DNA of 64,000 nucleotides, taken from Bin5 sp965116395. Its GTDB lineage: Bacteria > Chloroflexota > Anaerolineae > Caldilineales > Caldilineaceae. The position numbers and the translations under genes were made by a program. The notes under the pieces are model-generated. The model was not told the DNA's origin. It worked only from the letters and a program-made list of their open reading frames with translations, and did no database searches. The DNA lies in NCBI GenBank assembly GCA_965116395.1, contig OZ220684.1, positions 124,001-188,000 on the forward strand, written 5' to 3'. Position 1 is the first letter of the stretch. Each line of letters opens with the position of its first letter. Below, in pieces: positions 45,921 to 54,633 of the stretch.

Positions 45921-45949
45921 ATTGTACAAAAAGGCACAAAACATGTCAA
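45921..45949 (-). promoter_or_regulatory. Strong predicted promoter of the oxidase operon
   Basis: On the minus strand: consensus TTGACA (45949-45944), a 17-bp spacer and TACAAT (45926-45921). It lies about 110 bp before the subunit II start and also supports choosing the ATG at 45810, because the in-frame ATG at 45939 would fall upstream of the predicted transcript start. Confidence 0.75.
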
Positions 45950-46425
45950 AGAAGTGGGGGCGCAATTGCAAAGCTTGTTCGCCGCATGTGGATGGGGATT
46001 GCGGCTCGAAAGATGTGGGCTGCGGTGAGGTGCGGTCAAATGTTTTTTCTGTACTGCCTAGCCATATCCGGGGTGCGTCATGGGAAGTGGTATTGCTGAC
46101 CATCCACGTGAAAAGTTTTGTTCCTATGCCATGGCCTTGGCCTGGAGTGGGAGTAAGCATTCCGACTGGATCAGCATTATTCGGAGGAATTTGAAGCAGG
46201 ATTCAGGAGAAAATCGGGGCGACTCTTGGTAATGTTGAGTGTGCATTTGGTGCTGCTGCCTTTTGGCTAGTGCGTTCCATTTGCGGCAGACGCGGGCGCA
46301 TTTTAGTGAGGATGGACTTAAGAAGCGGGCAGACGCATCCTGGTCCAGAATCACGAGTAGCCAGCGGAGGACCCCCACACGGGTTGCCGTCTGGTCGGTC
46401 ATGCGTTCACTTCCTTTTCCAGAAG
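45950..46425. other. Non-coding gap before repeat copy 3
   Basis: About 475 bp with no gene, terminator or RNA that I can recognise. Confidence 0.4.
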
Positions 46426-46740
46426 TAGCTACTAAGCCATATATAGTGCCTGTTTTGATCAGCCCTCTGTCCCTGCCGCCACTCTGGCAATTTTATTGCG
46501 TATTGGGTTGGCGGCGGACACGTTGGTGGAACGGCACTGCTGGAATGCGCACACACGGTCGGTGAGCGATGGTTTTGTAGGGGGCGTTGCGGGGGCGCAG
46601 CCCCTGCACAAGGGAGGGCCGAAGGCCCGACTGCCCAGAACTGCAGTGATCAGTGGTTAGTGGTCAGTGGTCGGTTTGGGGCGGCAAAGACGGCGCCGAA
46701 AGTTGAGGCGAAACACCTTATGCTTCGCTGGTTGCCATAT
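46426..46740 (+). repeat. MITE-like repeat, copy 3 (right end degraded)
   Basis: The left end TAGCTACTAAGCC and the following 120 bp closely match copy 2 (for example AATGCGCACACACGGTCGG against its ATACGCACACAAGGTCGG). The hairpin core spans 46556-46633; one outer pair is a G-T wobble (CGGTCGG with CCGACTG). The right terminal inverted repeat is not recognisable; the element fades out near 46740, about 90 bp before the recombinase-like gene. Confidence 0.65.
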
Positions 46741-46831
46741 CGAGAGGGGGAGGATATATTTGAATATGGCTATACGCAAGGCAAAATGAGAATTGGAATT
46801 GGAAGCGGGATAGAAGCGGGAGGTATGCGAT

Positions 46832-47776
46832 ATGAGCGAGGAACTGAAACAAGAGGCGGCCGAGGTAGAGGTCGATCCCGGCGGAAGCCTTGCGCCTACA
46901 TTGCGAGCCAACAGCGCACTTGGCGACGCTATTGACGAATACGAAGAACAGATGGTTCGCAAGGGCTTTAGCGAGAACACTATCAAGGCCTTTGCCAATG
47001 ATTTGAAGATACTGCGAACGTTTATGGATAGTTCAGCAGTTCTGAGGGAGATACAGACGCAGCATCTTGAGGAGTTTCTGGAATGGATGCAGAGTGAACG
47101 GGGACGGCCCTGCAAACCCAAGACGCTTTCGCGGCGAATCACTACGTTGAAGGTGTTTTTCTCGTGGCTGCATGGCGCCGGCGCGATCGGCACAGACCCC
47201 GCTGAACCAATCGTCCAGCAGTCGGTCAGGACGCCACTGCCGGTAGTCTTGAGTGCCGGTGAAGCGAGCAAGCTGTTGCGGGTCTGTCAGGACTGGTTGT
47301 GGGATCTGCAGAAGCCGGATTCCAGGCCGTATATGCTTGTGAGCCTACTCCTGCAGACTGGCATAAAGAAGAGCGAAGCGGTCAAGATACTGCTGGAAGA
47401 TATCGAGCGCGCCGATACGCAACAGCCGGCGGTATCCATTCGTTACGAGGAAGAGCGCTACGCACACAAGAACCGGCGGATACCCCTGAACTCTTACATT
47501 CTGGGGCCACTTGACCAGTACCTGGAGCAGTATGGCCCCGAGAACTTCTTGTTTGAGTGTACGCCTCGCAATCTGGAGTATGTGCTGGAGGAAGCAGGCA
47601 AGCGGGCGGGCATCCGTCATGTTCAAGTCGGGTTTGAGACTTTGCGTTGGACCAGTGCGGTGCGGGACTACAGGCAGGGGAAGAAGGATGAGGAATTGCG
47701 GCTGAAGATGGGGCTGAGCAAAGTCTCGTGGCGGGAAACGAGCACGAAGATCCAACGGCTGGCCGGGCAGCCTTAG
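46832..47776 (+). CDS. Tyrosine-recombinase-like protein with a degenerate active site
   Basis: A 314-residue protein with the two-domain layout of XerC/XerD integrases. The N-terminal SAM-like core-binding domain is about residues 30-115 (IKAFANDLKILRTFMD). The C-terminal catalytic-like domain starts near residue 130. The active site is lost: the first Arg is Lys in QTGIKKSEAV, HxxR is ETLR (only Arg retained), the second His of GH is Leu in KMGLSKVSW, and the nucleophile Tyr aligns with Ser. It may bind DNA without cutting it. GGGAGG precedes the ATG. It is not next to any other phage or mobile gene. Confidence 0.8.
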   Translation: MSEELKQEAAEVEVDPGGSLAPTLRANSALGDAIDEYEEQMVRKGFSENTIKAFANDLKILRTFMDSSAVLREIQTQHLEEFLEWMQSERGRPCKPKTLSRRITTLKVFFSWLHGAGAIGTDPAEPIVQQSVRTPLPVVLSAGEASKLLRVCQDWLWDLQKPDSRPYMLVSLLLQTGIKKSEAVKILLEDIERADTQQPAVSIRYEEERYAHKNRRIPLNSYILGPLDQYLEQYGPENFLFECTPRNLEYVLEEAGKRAGIRHVQVGFETLRWTSAVRDYRQGKKDEELRLKMGLSKVSWRETSTKIQRLAGQP

Positions 47777-47814
47777 TTAAGCCGGGGCCTGGCCAGGCAA
47801 GGTTGCGCCGGGGT

Positions 47815-48915
47815 TTACGGAAGGACACTCCGATTGGATAGTGCGGCTTCTGCCAACTGATGATAGCGCCTTTGCAGCAACCGGCGCTCTTCCAGCCAGG
47901 ACTGCGAAAATGTTACGAGTCGCTTATCGCGACCGGATCGCGCCTCGGGCAGGATGCGTCCCAGCCGCAGCGTCCACCAGACCAGCATGAGAGTTTCGTA
48001 GACGGCGATCCGTTGCGTGATGGTGGGGTCGCTGCTGCTTGCGCTGTAGAAGTCTACGAGGCGCCGCGTTTGCTGGCGCGGCCATTCGATGTGGGCGGCG
48101 TGGACGAGGAAATCTGCGATTTCGAAGGCAGGGTCGCCCCATCCGCTGTATTCCCAATCGACCGAGGCCCAGGCGTTGGCGCGGCGAATGAAGTTGCGGA
48201 TATTGGGGTCGCCGCGGCAGAAACGGAGAGGAGGCTGGGGCCATTGCGGCCATGTCGCTGAGTGGGCCTGGGCAATCAGGTCATTCACGCCCGGCGCCCA
48301 CTCCTCCGGAGAAAGACGGCTATGCTGGGCGCGAATGGCCTGCAGGGCGTCGGCCGGCGATGTCACGTATAGGACTACTGGACGTATGGCAGGATGGCCT
48401 GGCGACCCCGGCAGGGAATGGATTTTCATGAGGTGCCGGCACAAGGCGTGCCAGGCTGGGTCATTGGCGGGGAGTGAGGGTGATGCGTCACCAGCAAGCC
48501 AGGACTGCACGATGACTTGGTGGGCGTAGCTGCTACGATCGAGCAGCAGGGGATGCGGCGCAAGGTCCGGTGCGTGTTCGGCCAGGAATTTCAGGGCGGC
48601 CCATTCGCGGCCGGCCCGGTCGCGTGCGTCGCGCATGGTGAATTTTGTGGCAACGTCGGCGGCCGGCGCGGTGGCACGGAAAAGGCGGTTGTTCATCCCG
48701 CCGTCAACAGGCACAATCGACCATTCTTGCCATTGCCAGTTGCCAGTGGCAGCAGAGGATGTGACTTGCCCAGTTGCCTCTGATTGGATGGCCGGCGCAT
48801 TTGGTGCAGGCAGACGCCCCACTTTCCGGCCACAGCCTGCTTGCCTTTGTTCCGCTTGCAGAGTTTGCGCCAGGTAGGTCACCAGCTCGCGCAATTCTGG
48901 ACATTCCTGCTTCAT
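47815..48915 (-). CDS. Aminoglycoside phosphotransferase/choline-kinase-like protein
   Basis: A 366-residue protein kinase-fold phosphotransferase of the APH family. The catalytic loop is FCRGDPNIRNFI near residue 250, with Arg in place of the His of the usual HGD. The DFG-like segment is SVDWEYSGWGDPAFEIADF. A low-complexity N-terminus of about 60 residues precedes the kinase domain. It may phosphorylate a small alcohol such as a sugar, choline or antibiotic. The ATG at 48915 overlaps the rsmA stop (ATGA), so it is coupled to rsmA; longer in-frame starts would overlap rsmA further. Confidence 0.8.
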   Translation of the reverse strand: MKQECPELRELVTYLAQTLQAEQRQAGCGRKVGRLPAPNAPAIQSEATGQVTSSAATGNWQWQEWSIVPVDGGMNNRLFRATAPAADVATKFTMRDARDRAGREWAALKFLAEHAPDLAPHPLLLDRSSYAHQVIVQSWLAGDASPSLPANDPAWHALCRHLMKIHSLPGSPGHPAIRPVVLYVTSPADALQAIRAQHSRLSPEEWAPGVNDLIAQAHSATWPQWPQPPLRFCRGDPNIRNFIRRANAWASVDWEYSGWGDPAFEIADFLVHAAHIEWPRQQTRRLVDFYSASSSDPTITQRIAVYETLMLVWWTLRLGRILPEARSGRDKRLVTFSQSWLEERRLLQRRYHQLAEAALSNRSVLP

Positions 48916-49787
48916 TTTTCCCCGTACACTTGCCTTGTCAGTTCTCCCCATTCCGATATCGAGAGAGTTTGGGCGCGACGGCTGGGCTCGACGCCGGCGG
49001 CGTTCAGCCAAGAGTCGGCCTCCTCTTTCTTGCATGACAGACCGGCGCTGAGGCTGTTGCGCAGTTGTTTGCGGCGCTGCCCGAAACCGGCGCGTACGAT
49101 TCGAAAGAATTGGGTTGGGTCCACATCGGGGACTGCGGGTTGCTGGTGCAGATCCAGTCGCACAACGCTGCTGTCCACTTTCGGCGCGGGAAGAAAGGCG
49201 CCGGCGGGTACAGTGTGGAGGGCCTGCGGGCGGGCGTAGAATTGGACGCCTACCGCCAGCAGAGACATGTCGCCGGGCTGAGCGACCATGCGCTGGGCCA
49301 CCTCGCGTTGCACCAAAAGGACTGCGAGGGTGGGCCGGTTGTCGGCGCGCTCCAGGATGTGGCGTATAACCGCGCTGGTGATGTAGTAAGGGAGATTGGC
49401 GACTACCTTGTATCCGGTGGTGTCGGAGGCGGCGCCAGTTTTTTGGGGAAATTGCGGCAGAATGAGGGCGGCGGGACTCAGTTCCAGGATGTCGCCGTGA
49501 ACAAAGGAAACGTGGGGTTGGTCGGCGAACTGCTCACGAAGGACTGGAATCAGTCTCTGGTCGAGTTCGACGGCGACGACGCGGCCGGCCCGTTCAGCCA
49601 GTTGATGGGTCAAAGCGCCGAGGCCGGGGCCGATTTCCAGCACTGTGTCTTCTTTTGTAAGTTCGGCGGCAGCGGCGATGCGGGCCAGGTGGGTCGTATC
49701 GATGAGAAGGTTCTGGCCGAGGGACTTTTTCAGATTGAGGTTGTGGTGGCGGATCAGCTCGAGGGGAGAGGGGTAGTTCTTACTCAT
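48912..49787 (-). CDS. rsmA: 16S rRNA dimethyladenosine transferase
   Basis: A 291-residue KsgA/RsmA methyltransferase that dimethylates the two adjacent adenines near the 3' end of 16S rRNA during 30S assembly. The SAM motif LEIGPGLGALT is near residue 50, the acceptor motif NLPYYITS near residue 128, and the N-terminal KKSLGQNLL is typical. The ATG is set immediately behind a GGAGG that lies within the 3' end of lepA, and it overlaps lepA by 8 bp, so translation is probably coupled. Confidence 0.95.
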   Translation of the reverse strand: MSKNYPSPLELIRHHNLNLKKSLGQNLLIDTTHLARIAAAAELTKEDTVLEIGPGLGALTHQLAERAGRVVAVELDQRLIPVLREQFADQPHVSFVHGDILELSPAALILPQFPQKTGAASDTTGYKVVANLPYYITSAVIRHILERADNRPTLAVLLVQREVAQRMVAQPGDMSLLAVGVQFYARPQALHTVPAGAFLPAPKVDSSVVRLDLHQQPAVPDVDPTQFFRIVRAGFGQRRKQLRNSLSAGLSCKKEEADSWLNAAGVEPSRRAQTLSISEWGELTRQVYGEK

Positions 49788-51594
49788 CCTCCAGACTCAG
49801 GACAGTCATAAAGGCCTCCTGCGGGATCTCGACGGCGCCGACCATTTTCATGCGCTTCTTGCCCGCTTTCTGGTTTTCGAGCAGTTTGCGTTTGCGGGTC
49901 ACGTCGCCGCCGTAGCATTTGGAGAGTACGTCTTTGCGGACGGCTTTCACGTTGGCGCGGCTGATCACTTTATTGCCAATTGCGGCCTGAATGGGCACCA
50001 CGAATTGCTGGCGGGGGATGATGTCTTTCATCTTACTTACCATGCGCTGCCCTTTGAAGAAGGCGTTGTCGCGATGTGTGATGATGCTGAGGGCGTCAAC
50101 CGATTGGCCGTTTACCAATACATCGAGTTTGACCATGTCGGAGGCTTGGTAGCCGTCCAGGCTGTAATCCATGGAGGCGTAGCCGCGCGTGCGGGCTTTC
50201 AGCTCGTTGTAGAAGTCGACAATGATTTCGGACAGTGGGATCTGGAAGCTCAGCTCTACTCTCTTCGTATCCAACCAAAGCTGATTCTTGACCTGGCCGC
50301 GCCGCTTTGTCACCATTTCCAGGATCGGACCGATGTAGGTGGAGGGTGTATAGATTTGCAGGCCGCACCAGGGCTCTTCTATCCGATCAATTTCGCTGGC
50401 ATCTGGCAGGTCGGCAGGGCTTTCGAGCAGAAACTCGCTGCCGTCGGTTGTGACGACGCGGTAGGCCACAGAAGGCGCGGTGAAGATGATATCCAGATCG
50501 TACTCCCGCTCCAGCCGTTCCTGCACGATTTCCATGTGGAAAAGGCCGAGAAAGCCGAGGCGGAATCCGAAGCCAAGGGCCTGGCTGGTCTCCGGTTCGT
50601 AAGTGAGGGCGCCGTCGTTGAGATGCAGTTTTTCGAGGGCGTCACGGAGGTCGTGGTAGTCGTCGGAGTCGGTGGGAAAGAGGCCGGCGAAAACCATCGG
50701 CAGCATCGGTTCGTAGCCGGGCAGCGGTTGCGAGGCCGGGTCGGAGGCGAGCGTAATGGTGTCGCCGACATCCAAGTCCTGTACGCTTTTGAGGCCGGTG
50801 GCGATATAGCCGACTTCGCCGGCGGTCAGTTTTGAGGCCTTGACAGGCGCGGGGGTAAGGACACCAATCTCAATGGGGTCGATGCGCTTGTTGCCTGAAA
50901 TGGCCAACAGGCTGGCCGGGGCGGTAATGGCGCCGTTAACGACACGCACGTAGGCCACGACACCTTTGTAAGGGTCATAGTGGCAGTCGAAAATCAATGC
51001 TTGCAATTTTTCGCCTTCGTCGCCCTGCGGAGGAGGCACTTGCGAGACGATCTCTTCGAGCACCTCTTCGATGTTGAGACTGTCTTTGGCGCTGATGCGC
51101 AGCACATCTTCGGCGGGAATTGCCAGGAGATCTTCAATGTCCTGAGCGACCTCGTCGGGCACGGCCGACTGCAGATCGATCTTGTTAAGAACGGGGACGA
51201 TGGTCAGGTCGAGTTCCATGGCGGCGAGGAGGTGGGCGACGGTTTGGGCTTGAATGCCCTGGGAGGCGTCAACAACCAGGACGGCGCCTTCACATGCCTG
51301 CAAAGCGCGCTTGACTTCGTAAGTGAAGTCAACGTGACCGGGGGTATCGATCAGGTTCATTTCAAAGTCTTGGGGCGACTCGCCATTTGGTTGGCGGCGA
51401 TAGATCATGCGTACTGCGCTGGCCTTGATAGTGACGCCCTTTTCCCGTTCCAGGTCCATCGAGTCGAGCAGCTGCTCCTTCATTTCTCGATCGGTGACGG
51501 TCCCGGTATGTTGAATCAGGCGATCGGCCAGCGTGCTCTTGCCGTGATCGATGTGCGCAATTATGCAGAAGTTACGGATGTGGTCCAGATTCAT
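49780..51594 (-). CDS. lepA: Elongation factor 4 (LepA)
   Basis: A 604-residue translational GTPase. G1 is AHIDHGKST near residue 17, G3 is DTPGHVDF and G4 is NKID. The LepA-specific C-terminal domain is present, with RMVSKMKDIIPRQ and a terminal KAGKKRMKMVG. It back-translocates or rescues stalled ribosomes under ionic stress. The ATG at 51594 fits the family N-terminus MNLDHIRNFCIIAHIDHGK; an in-frame start at 51669 would add 25 residues. It is the first gene of the lepA-rsmA-APH operon and diverges from the Lgt-like gene. Confidence 0.97.
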   Translation of the reverse strand: MNLDHIRNFCIIAHIDHGKSTLADRLIQHTGTVTDREMKEQLLDSMDLEREKGVTIKASAVRMIYRRQPNGESPQDFEMNLIDTPGHVDFTYEVKRALQACEGAVLVVDASQGIQAQTVAHLLAAMELDLTIVPVLNKIDLQSAVPDEVAQDIEDLLAIPAEDVLRISAKDSLNIEEVLEEIVSQVPPPQGDEGEKLQALIFDCHYDPYKGVVAYVRVVNGAITAPASLLAISGNKRIDPIEIGVLTPAPVKASKLTAGEVGYIATGLKSVQDLDVGDTITLASDPASQPLPGYEPMLPMVFAGLFPTDSDDYHDLRDALEKLHLNDGALTYEPETSQALGFGFRLGFLGLFHMEIVQERLEREYDLDIIFTAPSVAYRVVTTDGSEFLLESPADLPDASEIDRIEEPWCGLQIYTPSTYIGPILEMVTKRRGQVKNQLWLDTKRVELSFQIPLSEIIVDFYNELKARTRGYASMDYSLDGYQASDMVKLDVLVNGQSVDALSIITHRDNAFFKGQRMVSKMKDIIPRQQFVVPIQAAIGNKVISRANVKAVRKDVLSKCYGGDVTRKRKLLENQKAGKKRMKMVGAVEIPQEAFMTVLSLEDE

Positions 51595-51719
51595 AGTAAT
51601 AACGGCATCGGATGCCGGGAATTGTTTGTAGTGTTCGCGGAAATAGTATACTACTGCAGCGGCCGGCACCTGCAGTTACATTCTGTCGTCATTTCGCCGG
51701 TCCAGATAGAGAGGAAACC

Positions 51720-52538
51720 GTGTATCCATCGCTACCCTTAGGGCCGCTGTCGCTACCGACGGCCCAGATACTGGCCATCGTCGCGGCCTGGTTTGGCTTG
51801 TCGGTGATGGTACAGGCAGGCAAGCGTTTGAAATTGGACCCGGATATGCTCTGGAATATGGGAACGATTGCGCTGGCCGCGGCTGTCATTGTAGCCCGGC
51901 TGGCCCATGCAGTCCAGTTCTGGAGTGTCTATCGCGCGGAGCCGCTGCTGCTGGTAAGTATTCGCCCGGGCGGGCTGATGCTGTGGCCGGGCGTTATTGG
52001 GGGGTTGGTAGCGGCCTATTGGTACCTGATCCGCGGAGAAGTCGATCCAAAGCCGGTCGGGGTTGCGGCGGTGTTTGGCGTGCTGGCAGGCGGCGCGGTG
52101 CTGGAGCTGTCGAGTTTTCTGACCGGCGCGGCAGTAGGCACTGCGGGTGTGCCGCCAGCCGCGCTTAATTCGGCGCTGTCCTGGTTTGGCGGCGCTGCCG
52201 ATGCGCAGTTGGTCGAGAGTGGGGCGCTTCGTCATCCTGTCGCACTATACCGGGCGACGGGGATGATGCTGATAGTCGGCGGTTTCTTGTTTCTGGGCAA
52301 GTGGCACAGACCGGGTCGACTGGCGGGCTTAGCAGTTTTAGCGCTTGCGCTGCTGCGGCTGTTTGCCGACGGATTCGCGGCGGACACGCGTCTGCTAGGT
52401 TCCTTGCGGCTTTCCCAATTGCTGGCGCTTGTTGCGGCGCTGGGTCTGGCAGTTTGGCTGGCGCAGACAACGAACGGCGCTGGCCAAATGCAACTGGCTG
52501 GCGAACAGGCGGACAGCAAGACTTCGACGGAAGAATAG
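51720..52538 (+). CDS. Lgt-like polytopic membrane protein, probably not catalytic
   Basis: A 272-residue protein with about seven membrane segments. It resembles prolipoprotein diacylglyceryl transferase in its order of segments and in RHPVALYRATGMMLI, which matches the C-terminal RHPxQLY of Lgt. The essential HGG is replaced by a Trp-Pro pair in GGLMLWPGVIGG, and the GRxGNFxN motif is absent. It is therefore unlikely to be a working Lgt. The start is GTG at 51720 with GAGAGGA upstream. It diverges from lepA and converges with thiN. Confidence 0.65.
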   Translation: MYPSLPLGPLSLPTAQILAIVAAWFGLSVMVQAGKRLKLDPDMLWNMGTIALAAAVIVARLAHAVQFWSVYRAEPLLLVSIRPGGLMLWPGVIGGLVAAYWYLIRGEVDPKPVGVAAVFGVLAGGAVLELSSFLTGAAVGTAGVPPAALNSALSWFGGAADAQLVESGALRHPVALYRATGMMLIVGGFLFLGKWHRPGRLAGLAVLALALLRLFADGFAADTRLLGSLRLSQLLALVAALGLAVWLAQTTNGAGQMQLAGEQADSKTSTEE

Positions 52539-52635
52539 GAGATGCAGCGGACCGTCGCGGCGCGATTACGCAGACGCCCTGAAGAAGGGGAAAGTGACAG
52601 GTATAGATTCGGCGGCTCCTGAAGTAGGCTATTGG

Positions 52636-53274
52636 CTACGAAAATTGCTGGATAACAAGCAGGATGCCAGATTCGATCGATACCTGCGCAGGAGAAGACA
52701 ACATAGTGTTGCTGACGCCGCGGGTGCTGCCAAGGCGCAGGGTAGCGTTTTCCAGCGGGTATTCCAAGCCCCGATAGGTAACCCCAGTTACTTCTTCGCT
52801 AAGCGCAACCGCGCTGACGTAACCACCGGTCGGTCCTGAAAGAGATACTGACTGACGTCCCCGCAAGACGCGCGCCAACTGATCCCCCTCGGCGATGGTG
52901 AGAGGAACAGCCCAATTTTTCTGAGCCAGAATCAAGAGGTTAGCAATGGTCTGGTCGAGGCGGCCGCCGACCGCGCCTAGCAGGAGGATTTCGGTGGCGC
53001 CGTCACGTACGGCACGGGCGATCGCAAGTTCCAGATCGGTGGCGTCCTTGGCGGCGGGATGTTGTTCAACGTCGGCTCCCTCTTCCTGCATACGTAGAAG
53101 AAGGGCAGAGTCGATGCTGTCGAGGTCGCCGACAATCACTGCGGGAGACAGCCCAAGGATTTCCATATGGCGCGCACCGCCATCGGCTGCGATGAGATAG
53201 TCATCTTTACGCAGCCAGCGCGCCAAGGCGGCGTAGTTGGCGATATCTCCATTGACGAAAACGACAGCCCGCAC
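52636..53274 (-). CDS. thiN: Thiamine pyrophosphokinase
   Basis: A 212-residue enzyme transferring pyrophosphate from ATP to thiamine. The TPK motifs are IAADGGARH near residue 28, VGDLDSID near residue 48, and KDATDLELA near residue 75; GAVGGRLDQTIANL follows. The second, thiamine-binding beta-domain is present but short. The start is GTG with GAGG about 8 bp upstream. It is the last gene of the minus-strand run membrane protein-nnrE-DUF456-thiN, with a 12-bp gap to the DUF456 gene. Confidence 0.92.
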   Translation of the reverse strand: MRAVVFVNGDIANYAALARWLRKDDYLIAADGGARHMEILGLSPAVIVGDLDSIDSALLLRMQEEGADVEQHPAAKDATDLELAIARAVRDGATEILLLGAVGGRLDQTIANLLILAQKNWAVPLTIAEGDQLARVLRGRQSVSLSGPTGGYVSAVALSEEVTGVTYRGLEYPLENATLRLGSTRGVSNTMLSSPAQVSIESGILLVIQQFS

Positions 53275-53286
53275 GTATCCACCTCT

Positions 53287-53868
53287 CTACAAGAAGGCCT
53301 GCCACGCGAAGATCGACAGCATCATAATGCTAATGACAAACTCGACGGCCATAGCCATCAGAAAGCCGCCTACGTATCCTTTGACAGCCCTAGTGGCGGC
53401 AGCTTTGTTCCTTTGTGCATTTGACTCGGATTGACCTGTGACGCCAGTGGTCTGAGCGACAGACTGTTGGGAAGAAATCTGTGCGCGGCGGTATTCCATC
53501 AGCCACAGCGCCGAAATTGAGCCAACGACTGCACCGATAAAAGTGCCGACGACAGGAACACTTGAGAGCAGGATGGCACCGACCAACCCCCCCAATATCG
53601 AAAGGGCAACTGAACGCCAGGCCGCGCCGGACCGGCGGCTACTCAAGAAACTCAGCCCCAAATCTGCAGCCCAGGAGACGATGGTCAGAACCGCCAAAAT
53701 CAGTAGCGTCGGCCAACCAATGCGGAGGAAGTTATCGGCCCAGGCCCAGACAAATGCACCCAGCCAGATCAGAAGCGGACCAGGCAGTACCGGTACCAGG
53801 GCGCCGACAATCCCCAAGAACATGAGAAGGTAGGCGGCCAAAAAGAGTAGGGTCGAGAGTTCAAACAC
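53287..53868 (-). CDS. DUF456-family membrane protein
   Basis: A 193-residue protein with four or five hydrophobic segments: LLFLAAYLLMFLGIVGALVPV, then WPTLLILAVLTIVSW, then VPVVGTFIGAVVGSI. The PVLPGPLLIWLGAF and the loop DLGLSFLSSRRSGAAWRS fit DUF456, a small membrane family with unknown function. The start is GTG with GGAG overlapping the stop of nnrE. The close packing with thiN and nnrE suggests co-transcription, not a shared pathway. Confidence 0.85.
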   Translation of the reverse strand: MFELSTLLFLAAYLLMFLGIVGALVPVLPGPLLIWLGAFVWAWADNFLRIGWPTLLILAVLTIVSWAADLGLSFLSSRRSGAAWRSVALSILGGLVGAILLSSVPVVGTFIGAVVGSISALWLMEYRRAQISSQQSVAQTTGVTGQSESNAQRNKAAATRAVKGYVGGFLMAMAVEFVISIMMLSIFAWQAFL

Positions 53869-53874
53869 GCCTGT

Positions 53875-54633
53875 CTACTCCTCGACGAAAGCGCTGCCAT
53901 TCTCAACACGGAATGGCAAGACTGTATCTGTGGCAAAGAGGGGCGGCACATCCAGGTTCAAAGATTCGTAGAGAACCGGCGGCACGCCAATGTCGGCGAG
54001 AAAAAGTTGTCCGCAGGCTGCCCGAGCCGGCGGCTGCAAAAGGCCCCGCTTGGGAAGGGCCAGAGTCAGGGTGGCGGTTGCGGCAATACAGTGGTCGGAA
54101 GGATGGCCGCTGTCAGTATCGAGGCCGCTGGGGGCATCCAAGCTCAGGATTGGCGCGACGCTGCTGTTTGCCAGCTGGATCAGTTGGGTAGTGCGGCCGC
54201 GAAGGGATCCCGATAGTCCGTAGCCGATGAGCGCGTCGATTACCAGGTCAGCTGGGGGGAGTTCCCAGCCCTCATCTGCCCAGGCGAGAGGGGCATCCAT
54301 CTTCTGCAGAATCGACAGTTGATCTTTCATGGCGCCTGGCGGCAGGTCACTAGGCGAATGGGTCAGCACAATCTGCACCCACGCGCCCCAGTTGAGGAGA
54401 TGACGTGCGCCAGCCAGCCCGCCGCCGCCGTTGTTGCCACGTCCGGCCAGCACGACGATGGGCCGATCTTGCAAAGGCTCCTCTTCGTCGTCGAATGAGA
54501 GGATACGTTTGGCCAGCAGGGCCAGATTGCGCCCGGCATTTTCCATCATTTGGAGCAGTTGGATCCCGTAATGTTCGACCATCAGTCGGTCGACTTCTCG
54601 CATCTGGTCGGTGGAAAGCGAAGGCAGGATCAC
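53875..54633 (-). CDS. nnrE: NAD(P)H-hydrate epimerase (YjeF N-domain), stand-alone
   Basis: A 252-residue protein matching the N-terminal domain of YjeF, which epimerises damaged NAD(P)HX so a dehydratase can repair it. The core is GRGNNGGGGLAGARHLL near residue 65; the usual NGGDG has Gly in place of Asp. DALIGYGLSG and LDAPSGLDTDSG follow. No C-terminal dehydratase (NnrD) domain is fused. The start is GTG at 54633, with CCGGAG upstream, overlapping the stop of the membrane-protein gene (GTGA). Longer in-frame starts lie inside that gene. Confidence 0.9.
   Translation of the reverse strand: MILPSLSTDQMREVDRLMVEHYGIQLLQMMENAGRNLALLAKRILSFDDEEEPLQDRPIVVLAGRGNNGGGGLAGARHLLNWGAWVQIVLTHSPSDLPPGAMKDQLSILQKMDAPLAWADEGWELPPADLVIDALIGYGLSGSLRGRTTQLIQLANSSVAPILSLDAPSGLDTDSGHPSDHCIAATATLTLALPKRGLLQPPARAACGQLFLADIGVPPVLYESLNLDVPPLFATDTVLPFRVENGSAFVEE

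Noticed and set aside
46426..47776. Repeat copy 3 plus recombinase-like gene as an integrative element
   Set aside because: The recombinase lacks catalytic residues, there is no tRNA or att-like duplication, and the other repeat copies have no such gene nearby.
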